DNA of 64,000 nucleotides from Neocallimastix lanati (nom. inval.) (lineage: Eukaryota > Neocallimastigomycota > Neocallimastigomycetes > Neocallimastigales > Neocallimastigaceae), in assembly GCA_016946835.1 (NCBI GenBank), contig JACVTC010000130.1, forward strand, positions 421,001 through 485,000, written 5' to 3'. The position numbers and the translations under genes are program-made. The notes beneath the pieces were generated by a model. It ran no database searches, was not told the origin of the DNA, and was given only the letters and a program-made list of their open reading frames with translations. How positions within the stretch are numbered: position 1 is the first letter of the stretch; the number at the start of each line of letters is the position of its first letter. Below, piece by piece: positions 56,214 through 64,000 of this stretch.

Positions 56214-56635
56214 GAAAAATAATCATTTATACTATATAAAAAACAAAAAATTATTTTTATTTATCTACTTATATATTGTTAGATGAAACAAATATTAAAT
56301 AAAATCCTTCTATAAAAAAACTTTGTGATGTAAGGGGAATAGTAAAATGATAAATTTAGCTTTCTTCAGATGCTCCATTATTTATTCATATTGTCATGTA
56401 ATATATAGCATCTTTATTAGGTCTTTTCATTAGAGTCACACATTTTTTTATTTTATTATAATTACTCATAAATTTATGTAATTTAAATAAATGTAGTTAC
56501 CTTTTATAATAAATATATTATGAACAAGCTTTTATATTAATTTAAAATAAAATATATTTTTATTATTTATATATATTTTTTAATATATTAACTTTTATAT
56601 TTATTATTTATTTATAATTATTATAATTATTATAA

Positions 56636-56715
<80 letters not shown>

Positions 56716-56759
56716 TCAACATATGTAAGATTTATTTTAGTGAATATTTTACTAAAATA
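56062..56759. other. AT-rich DNA left of the copia relict
   Basis: Contains an A-run (about 56172-56210), a less AT-biased patch (56280-56450) that may be old mobile-element sequence but has no readable motif, and an ATT array at about 56635-56715. No gene. Confidence 0.5.
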
Positions 56760-56866
56760 AATTATAATATTTCATATAATAAAAGTATACTATATTTGTA
56801 TATATATAAATAATAATATATATAATGTCATAAGATAAATATATGTAATTAAATTATAAATTTAAT
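56760..56866. repeat. direct repeat left of the copia relict (LTR remnant candidate)
   Basis: This segment shares an ordered series of matches with 58525-58654: a taataaaag block, a tttgtatatata block and atgtaattaaattataaatt. The shared string atgtaattaaattataaatt at 56843 and 58631 is the clearest. It directly precedes the integrase remnant, so it could be a decayed LTR adjoining an internally deleted element. Confidence 0.4.
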
Positions 56867-56888
56867 ACCATAGATTTGAAATATATTA

Positions 56889-58396
56889 GACCTAATTCAT
56901 TCAGATAGAATTGGGCCTATTATAGAGTCATTAACAAATAAAAGATTTGTCCTAACAGATCTAAATGAAAAATCCTATAAAAGTTGGATTTTTCTTATGG
57001 AAGAGTAAAGCTGAAAAGGTAGAAATATTAATTAACTTTCTCAAATAACTTAACAGTATTTTTAATTAGAGGAAAATTAAAAAAGTTTAAATAAGGTAGC
57101 TAACAAGAATACCGCAATAAGAGAACTCACAAAATTCTGCAATGAAAAATGATATAAACAAAATTTACTCTCCTTCCTAAAATTCAGAAAATAACCGATT
57201 TTCGCCTAAATATTTTAATCAAAACCTTAATTTCATGTACCAATACAATGTAGTATTGGAGCAAACTCTCTGAAAACTTTTGGGATTTTGCCATACAATA
57301 TGCAAACTTAAAAAGATGATGAGTAATAATAATTTTAAGTCATATAAATTCAAATATTTTAATTTTAATAGATCCAAACAACAATGTCTCAGTTATCCTT
57401 AATAAAAATAATAAAAGACCTTTAGAAGATAATTTCGCTGTTCCCTACATTAAGAATTTTTATATAGAAAGACTTTCTTTCACTGATGCCATCTAATAAC
57501 ACAAAAGCCATATTGAATGGGAAAAAGTATTAATGGAAGAACTCAATAATCTATACACAACAACAATATTTTTCCTTTTATTTAGTATGTTCTATCAAAC
57601 AAAAACAATTATCGCTATAAAATGAGTATTCAATACTAAAAAGAACGAAAACAATAAAATTATTAAAAGAAAGGCTTGACTTGTTGCCTGTGGTTTCAAT
57701 CAGAGGAGAGGTATCGATTATAAGTTAACATACTTTCCTACCCTCAATATTGACTGCGTTAAGTTAATTTTCGCTGTTTCTGCTAAAACTCCATTTGGTT
57801 TATTCAACAACTCAATATTAAATCAATGTATCTCAATGCCGACTTGGACAAGGAGATCTATAATACTTATTTCTCAAGAAGATAATAACTTTGGCAGAAG
57901 GTATTGGAGGTTGAATATAGCCTTATACAGATTAAAACAATCTGGCAGGCAACGGAACAAGACCATAACAATTTTCCTTCAGGATAATGGATGAAAGTAA
58001 CTTATTTCCGAAAAATGTATATTCATGAAAAGAGAAAAAGGAAAAGTTACTTGTATAATTAAATTATACTTCGACGATTTGGTCATCACAGAGAACAACA
58101 ATGAAATCAAAAAAGGAAATTTTTTAAAATTTAATTTCAATAAGCCAATTAAAATCTACACTGAAAGTGTAACTAGCAAAGCCAATATTGAAAACGACGA
58201 AATTAACACAAAATTATATCATTAAATCATGTCAATATTACTTTCTTTTTTTTTTCAATAAAGATAATATCAATAAAGGTAAAATAACTTTAGATTATAT
58301 TAAATCATAGGAAATGCTAGCTGATATTCCAATAAAGAATAAAAACAGTAAAGATATAGTTAACTTCCCAATTAAAGTTTTTATAAATAAAAACTA
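56889..58396 (+). mobile_element. degenerate Ty1/copia retrotransposon pol (integrase and reverse transcriptase)
   Basis: The first readable piece, DLIHSDRIGPIIESLTNKRF then VLTDLNEKSYKSWIFL (56889-56995), matches the copia integrase core start. An LTKFCNEK piece near 57130 fits its later part. The reverse transcriptase follows: SHIEWEKVLMEELNNLY (57500-57555), KNENNKIIKRKA then LVACGFNQRRGIDY (57640-57725), TYFPTLNID (57730), YWRLNIALYRLKQSGRQRNK (about 57901-57960) and LYFDDLVITENNNEI (58064-58110). In the last of these the F-D-D stands where copia has Y-V-D-D. Stops and frameshifts are frequent. Gag, protease and RNase H are not recognisable. The element is inactive. Confidence 0.85.
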
Positions 58397-58412
58397 GTTT
58401 GAGGGGAGTGGT
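58397..58412 (+). other. candidate polypurine tract of the copia element
   Basis: The motif tttgaggggagtgg is the only G-rich purine run in the region. It lies about 300 bases downstream of the reverse-transcriptase remnant, where copia elements carry their plus-strand primer just before the 3' LTR. Confidence 0.45.
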
Positions 58413-58738
58413 TTAACTTCTTAGAGGAACTATAGATTTTTAATCTATGGAAGTTTGAGGCAATAACAGGTCTCCTTAGATGTTCTGGGAGAGTGTCAGC
58501 ATATGGTAAATATTCAATATAATAAATTATATATTTTATGTAATAAAAGAATGAAATATTTGTATATATAAATATTATAAATATATTTACATAAATCAAT
58601 GTAAAACATATGATACCATATGTTAAATCTATGTAATTAAATTATAAATTTATTCATATTCATTATAAATTTAACTTTACACTAATAAATTAATGTGAGG
58701 GAGTTCTTTTAATATTAATAAATAAATAATAAATTTTG
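58413..58738. other. possible 3' LTR remnant
   Basis: This segment follows the candidate polypurine tract. It starts with a less AT-rich stretch (58413-58505) and continues into the direct repeat of 56760-56866 (about 58525-58654). A second purine run, tgtgagggagtt, occurs at 58694. Exact LTR ends could not be fixed. Confidence 0.4.
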
Positions 58739-58897
58739 TAATTAGCCTACTATCAATTGAAACAATCAAATGTTAATGAGTAATTATATGAATAATAGCA
58801 ATATATAGTTATTGTATTTGAATGTCATTTTGAGCTATTTTTAGTATAAAAACCAAAGCAAATAACTAGCTAATTTCAACTGATAGCAGGTTAATTA
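58739..58897. mobile_element. MITE-like inverted-repeat element, 159 bp
   Basis: The first 24 bases (58739-58762, starting taattagcctactatc) and the last 24 (58874-58897, ending gatagcaggttaatta) are inverted repeats differing at three positions, all transitions. Subterminal inverted matches extend the fold inward (tagttattgtatttg at about 58806 against caaagcaaataacta at about 58853). TA dinucleotides at both ends would fit a Tc1/mariner-type target duplication. No coding capacity. Size, ends and structure fit a miniature inverted-repeat transposable element, but no second copy exists in the window to confirm it. Confidence 0.6.
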
Positions 58898-59126
58898 TTA
58901 TTATTAGTATTATTATTATTAGTATTAATTATTATAATTATTATTATTATTATTATTATTAGTATTAATTATTATAATTATTATTAGTATTAATTATTAT
59001 AATTATTATTAGTATTAATTATTATAATCATTATTAGTATTAATTATTATAATTATTATTATTATTATTATTAGTAGTAGTAGCAGTAGTAGTAGTAGTA
59101 GTATTATTAGTATTAGTATTAGTATT
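58898..59126. repeat. ATT/AGT microsatellite with period-25 units
   Basis: ttattagtattaattattat units recur with a period of about 24-26 bases, then a GTA/GCA trinucleotide run (59072-59105). It starts immediately at the right end of the MITE-like element. Confidence 0.75.
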
Positions 59127-59562
59127 TGTATTATCAAATTCCATATAGTATAAACCAACAAAGATTATTAAAAATTTTTTTAAAAAAAAAAGATATAAAA
59201 AAAAAAATTTTTGTGTTACTTGTCACATTATGACTTTTAATTTAAACTTTTTTTTTTTTTAAAAAAAATTTTTAAATTCATTTTTTATATGAAATTAAAA
59301 TTTATGTAAAAATTAAAATTTATGTAGAATTTCTGTAAATCTTAGCAATCTACATTAGTTTTAAGCCACAAATATTATATACATTGACATAATTGTATCA
59401 CATGATATATTGCTCCATATTATGTAATAGTAATTTAATATAAAATAAAGAAAACTATATATTATATTAAAATTAATCCTATCTTTTCATCAAAAATATA
59501 TTATGATATAATTGTATATATATTGTTTATATTAAAATAAATAATAATAATATAGTTTTATG
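59127..59562. other. AT-rich DNA
   Basis: Contains a short direct repeat (aaattaaaatttatgta at 59291 and 59308) and no coding-like frame. Confidence 0.5.
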
Positions 59563-59602
59563 ACTTAAAAACCAATGTATATAAATATATTGGTTTTTAA
59601 GT
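59563..59602. repeat. perfect 14-bp inverted repeat (hairpin)
   Basis: acttaaaaaccaat (59563-59576) and attggtttttaagt (59589-59602) are perfect reverse complements separated by 12 AT-rich bases. The arms contain CC/GG and are not simple sequence, so chance is less likely than for AT-only palindromes here. Confidence 0.75.
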
Positions 59603-59882
59603 TAATTTTTAATATAAATGATAACATAAAACAATAAAAAAAATTATTACATTTCATTTCTATTTTACGTATTTAATTTATTTTAAGTATTTTATTAATA
59701 AATAAAGTTTCTCATTTCTTTTGGCTTTTCTTTTTTATATAAAAAAGGCTTAATTAAAAAAATTTTTTTTTTTATTATAAATTAATTATATTTTATGAAT
59801 ATAATAAAGATAAAATTATTATTTTATTTATTAAGATATGAATTATTATTTATTAATATAATATTATTTAATGAATGATAAT

Positions 59883-59913
<31 letters not shown>

Positions 59914-60013
59914 GATTGTAAATAAGAATAGATAAAAGATAATAAAATATCAATATATTATAATATATCTATATCTATATTTGAATTTTTTTTTTCTTTA
60001 AATATTAAGTATG

Positions 60014-60053
<40 letters not shown>

Positions 60054-61023
60054 TAAATAAAATATAAAATTTAATCTTTGTTAAGCATTAACAAAGTAAT
60101 GCGTATAACGTTCATTCTATTCGAAGTAAATATAAGCATAATTTAAATAAAATAAAATTTATTATTAAAAATAATTAAAAAAATAAATAATTAAATAAAG
60201 AACGTAGTAATAAGTAAAGTTTCTAATATAAAAATAATTTATATTTTTTTAATAATTAAATAATAGAAAACATTATAGATGTCTTAATTTACTTTTTTTT
60301 TTTATCACTTTAAAGTCAATCCAGTAAATTTATATTATCAATATCAATTATACATAATATTCAATTAAATATAGCAAAATTACATAACATATAAATTAAT
60401 AACACAATATGATAACAATTTATAATAGTAGTTATTTAAATTTAAGATCTAACTTATATTTATTTCAAAATATATTTTAATATTTTGTAAAAAATTAATA
60501 ATTTTAATAATCAAAAAGCTATTTATTATTGTATATTACGTAGTTTTTATTAATATCACGTAGTTTTTATTAATATCATTTTATTTTTAATATTTTCATA
60601 AAACTTTTTTTTTATACGTTTTTATTTTATAGTAAAATACTAATTAAATTAATCTATTAGAACGTATACTTATTCAACATAATAATATAGAACCAAATCA
60701 AAAAAAAATAGTAATAATTGTTATAATAATCCATTAAAGAAAGATATTAATAATTCATATTTATATTTATATATCAAATATTTTTAAATAATAAAGAAAA
60801 AATTTAATTAAAGTTCAAACATATATAAGAATTATTTTATAAAGCAAATATATATAAGAATTATTTTATAAAGTTTAAATTATTATAAAAAAAGAATAAA
60901 AGAAATAAAAAAAAATAGCAAATAAGATTTTGAGAATATAGTATTATAGTATAAATAATAATATAGTATATAATTTTTAAGAAATATTTTCTATTAAATT
61001 TAAAAAAGAAAAAGTAAATCAAA
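59603..61023. other. AT-rich region upstream of the Asn-rich membrane protein
   Basis: T-runs of about 28 and 36 bases (59886-59913, 60016-60051) lie here. Two short tandem duplications occur close to the gene: acgtagtttttattaatatc (60538 and 60558) and a ~26-base unit ending attattttataaag (60819-60870). The promoter is presumably within this stretch. Confidence 0.55.
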
Positions 61024-62436
61024 ATGAATTCAAAAACACATCAACATAATAAAAAAGAAGAAATAGATGGGCGTTATTATTGTACTTGTGGTTATTGTGA
61101 ATCAGATTATGATAGTAGTGAATATGATAGTGAATATTCTGACTATAGTAGTTATTCAGAATATGACGATGAAGATTTTGTAGATGATAGTGATAGTTAC
61201 GTCGACGAAGAAATATGGTATGATTCTGATTATTTTAACGAAAATGTTTATAATCTTAGACCACATTCTGGTTGGGATTCAACTACTATTCCAAGGAATA
61301 GATATCATTTACCAGAATCGGTTTTACAAAATAACGAAAATATAAACTTTTATGTAAATAATATTAATAATCATTCAAGAAATAGAAATGATAATTTATT
61401 AGATCAACCTCCTGTTCGTCATTTGCTTAACTCTCCAAATCATACAAGACAACCGACTACATCGACAAGTACAACGCTACGCAATCCCACAGGTGAAGAA
61501 GATAGCACAGATGATAATCGCACTTATATACCAAATCGTCATGCTAATCAACCCATTAATGAAAATAATACCACACCTTCAACCAATAATAATAACACTA
61601 ATAATAACAGTACACCTGATATAAATAATCAAAACGTACGTTATCGTGTGTATCCAAGACATAGAAGACGTGGTCAAAGACATCGTCATTCCAATCATAC
61701 AGAAAACAATACTGATAATAATGGACAAAATAACACGGGAAGTAACGACAATAGCAATCACAATAATAATGAACATGGTGATGATGATCATAGTAATAGA
61801 CCAAGAAGATCAAAAAGAAAGGCCTTCTTTTCTCATTTAATGTTTGTTGTCGCTTTAATAAGTACCTTAGCTCTTGTTTTATTTGTTCAACTCTTTGGAT
61901 ATATATTAACAGCAGCTGATCAAGCAAGAGATGTAACTCTCAGACTTACTAATAGTAATAGACAACAAACTGTATGTGATAATAATGAAAGAACAAATAA
62001 TGAAGATAATAATGAAGAAAGTGCTCCTGTAAATGAAAATAACTCATCCTCAATACCAAACGCAGAACCAGATGTAATATTTACAGAAGAAAATCTAAAT
62101 CCTAATCATGGTTCTAGTCAAACGAATAATAATCAAGATGATTCTAATAGTTCAAATTCTGAATCAGAAGTAGATGGTGATATAAAAGAGGATGAAGAAA
62201 AAAAGGATGATGAAAAGAAGAAAAAAGAAGAAAAAGAAAAGAATGAATTTTTAGCTCATTTATCTTCTCTAAGAGCTGCCCAAGCTGTTGCTGATCAAGC
62301 TAATCCAAATAATCCAAATCGTGTCAATAATCCGACTCGTCTTAATAATCCAAATCGTGTTACTAACCCTTCAAATCGCTTTTCATCATATCTTTCAAAT
62401 TACGTCTATTATAATTCAGATATTTATTCACCATAA
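61024..62436 (+). CDS. Asn-rich single-pass membrane protein, unknown family
   Basis: A single open frame of 470 residues starts at an ATG with A at -3. The N terminus has a small Cys cluster (YYCTCGYC, residues 18-25) followed by an acidic region of Tyr/Ser/Asp/Glu (about 26-75). A long Asn/Thr/Ser-rich, probably disordered stretch follows, with a basic patch (RVYPRHRRRGQRHRH, about 207-221). RPRRSKRK immediately precedes one hydrophobic segment, residues about 267-297 (AFFSHLMFVVALISTLALVL...). The positive-inside rule then places the N-terminal part in the cytosol. The C-terminal part has Asn-rich sequence, a Lys/Glu/Asp block (about 389-412), LAHLSSLRAAQAVADQANP and NPNR/NNPTR repeats near the end. 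No signal peptide. I do not recognise the family and offer no function beyond a membrane-anchored, low-complexity protein. The consistent codon use and length argue that it is a real gene. Confidence 0.8.
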   Translation: MNSKTHQHNKKEEIDGRYYCTCGYCESDYDSSEYDSEYSDYSSYSEYDDEDFVDDSDSYVDEEIWYDSDYFNENVYNLRPHSGWDSTTIPRNRYHLPESVLQNNENINFYVNNINNHSRNRNDNLLDQPPVRHLLNSPNHTRQPTTSTSTTLRNPTGEEDSTDDNRTYIPNRHANQPINENNTTPSTNNNNTNNNSTPDINNQNVRYRVYPRHRRRGQRHRHSNHTENNTDNNGQNNTGSNDNSNHNNNEHGDDDHSNRPRRSKRKAFFSHLMFVVALISTLALVLFVQLFGYILTAADQARDVTLRLTNSNRQQTVCDNNERTNNEDNNEESAPVNENNSSSIPNAEPDVIFTEENLNPNHGSSQTNNNQDDSNSSNSESEVDGDIKEDEEKKDDEKKKKEEKEKNEFLAHLSSLRAAQAVADQANPNNPNRVNNPTRLNNPNRVTNPSNRFSSYLSNYVYYNSDIYSP

Positions 62437-63754
62437 ATTTATTTGTATTTTCTTTTTTTATTTTTTTTCATAATAAAAAATTAAATTAAAAAAAAATAAA
62501 TAAAATATGTATATTACTTCAAATTTAATTGTAATATAAATTATTCAGCTATTCTAAGAATTGTTAATAATCAAAGTGACGTTATGAAAATATTTATATT
62601 AAGTTTCGAATATATTATAGGAGTGACATTTATAAAATATTTTTAAAAAAAAATAATACAAATAACATTTTAATATTATTTTTTTATATTAATATTTAGA
62701 GTTTGTTAAGTGCAGTTATCAAAATTTTATTAATAGTAAAAAGAGAAAAAAAATAATAAATATTTACAGAATAATAATAATAATAATATTTATTATTTTT
62801 AATTTAATGAATTTATTCTAATTCTAAAAAAGAAAACATTACAGCATTAAAAAAATATTGGAACTTTGAAATTAAAAATAATTATAAATTGTTAATTATC
62901 AATCAAAAAACATTAAAAAGATTATTATACAAAAAAATATATATATAAATAAAAAATAAACAAAAAATAATAAAAAGCAAAAATTCAAAAAACATTCTAA
63001 AATAAAGCAAAAAAAAAAAAAAAAAGCAATAAATTATTACAATAAAGCAAACAACTAAAAACTAAAAATAATAATAAAAAGTATATTTTGAAAAAAAAAT
63101 AAAAAAATAAAAAAATAAAATAAATAAATTAATACAAATATTTAAACAAATGCAAATAATAATTAAAAAATAAAATAAAATAAAATAAAAAAAAAATAAA
63201 AAAAATATATATATATAATTTATAAACAAAATAAAATAAAAATTAATCATAAAAATATAAAATAAAATAAAAAAAAAAAAAGTTAAATTTAAAATCATAT
63301 TATAGATGAAAAATCAAGTTTTATTTAATCATTTTTTCAATTTCAATATATGTTTAATATAATTTAAATGTAATTTTATATCTTGTTTTCAAAATATAAA
63401 ATTTTAAAAGTATTTTTAAATTTATTAAATTTATTTATTTACTTTTTTTTTCTTTATTTTATTTTTAATTGGAAAATATATATATATATATATATATTTT
63501 TATTTTTTTTTTATTTTTTTTTTTATTTTTTTTTTTTTTTGTAATTATCATTCTTTAATAATAAAATTAATTAAAAAAATAATGTTTAAAATAATGTTAT
63601 TTATAATATATTTATAAATATATAATTTAAAATAAATAAATAAAAAATATAAATATCAATAAAAAAAAATAAAAAAAAAAACAGTTTTTATATATATATA
63701 TATTATAAATATTTTTAAATATTTTTCTCCAAATATATATATATTTTTCTCCAA
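62437..63754. other. AT-rich intergenic DNA
   Basis: Downstream of the membrane-protein gene this is A-rich sequence with AAAAT runs (63085-63215), A-runs, TA runs and T-rich stretches near 63500-63540. No coding signal. Confidence 0.6.
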
Positions 63755-63892
63755 ATATATATATCTTTATATAATATTAATAATATTAACAATAGCAATA
63801 ATGTTGTTAATAATAGTAAAAATATTGATGGTGAAAATAGGAATAGGAATAGGAGTAGGAATGATAATGAGAATAATAGTATCCTTAATTAA
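63755..63892 (+). pseudogene. Asn/Arg-rich coding-like fragment at the window edge
   Basis: One frame is open from about 63755 to a TAA at 63890-63892 and encodes NINNSNNVVNNSKNIDGENR and then an NRNRSRNDNENN stretch. No ATG or clear acceptor precedes it. It could be the last exon of a gene whose earlier exons are unrecognised, a pseudogene piece, or an expanded AAT tract with G substitutions. Confidence 0.25.
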
Positions 63893-63939
63893 TAATGTAG
63901 TGAATAAGGTCAGATGGAGAAAATCGTGTTAATATTCGT

Positions 63940-63973
<34 letters not shown>

Positions 63974-64000
63974 AATAAAGAGTGTGTAAATCTAAAATTT

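Overview
The window is extremely AT-rich nuclear DNA from a eukaryote: long poly(A)/poly(T) runs, ATT/AAT and 7-bp microsatellites, and compact genes cut into small exons by AT-rich introns. Two intact genes encode axonemal proteins (a CCDC113/CFAP263 orthologue and a kinesin-9), and there are a SYLF/Ysc84-like protein, a class I DAHP synthase of the fungal type and Asn-rich low-complexity proteins. Together these fit a zoospore-forming fungus. The composition points to the anaerobic gut fungi (Neocallimastigomycota), but that lineage call is inference.

Layout. Positions 1-11.1 kb are a graveyard: a decayed LINE endonuclease fragment (- strand, ~3.75-4.42 kb), a large frameshifted repeat-containing pseudogene (+, ~4.64-8.38 kb), another broken gene (-, 8.69-9.46 kb), and a young-looking 5'-truncated LINE insertion (9,901-10,936) with a poly(A) tail and a perfect 14-bp target-site duplication. 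A two-exon SYLF-domain gene follows (-, 11.6-12.9 kb). Positions 12.9-20.1 kb are noncoding, with large heptamer and 19-bp tandem arrays. A 1,699-residue disordered protein lies at 20.1-25.5 kb (+). Next come CCDC113/CFAP263 (+, 28.9-31.6 kb, 6 exons), a Qc-SNARE (+, 33.7-37.3 kb, 7 exons), DAHP synthase (-, 38.6-40.2 kb, 4 exons), a 7-bp repeat block beside a small GC-rich island (40.6-41.3 kb), kinesin-9/KIF9 (-, 42.1-48.1 kb, 17 exons including an 11-nt microexon) and a G-protein alpha subunit (-, 49.8-52.5 kb, 8 exons including a 16-nt microexon). The right end holds a decayed Ty1/copia pol (56.9-58.4 kb), a MITE-like inverted-repeat element (58.7-58.9 kb), an Asn-rich single-pass membrane protein (61.0-62.4 kb) and repeats.

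There is no operon logic; genes are independent and separated by 1-5 kb of AT-rich DNA. The functional themes are flagellar motility (CFAP263, KIF9), signalling (G alpha, a probable kinase-substrate scaffold), membrane traffic and actin (Qc-SNARE, SYLF) and aromatic amino-acid synthesis (DAHP synthase). Exon structures were worked out by hand from reading-frame continuity, GT/AG boundaries and similarity to remembered family members; no database search was run.
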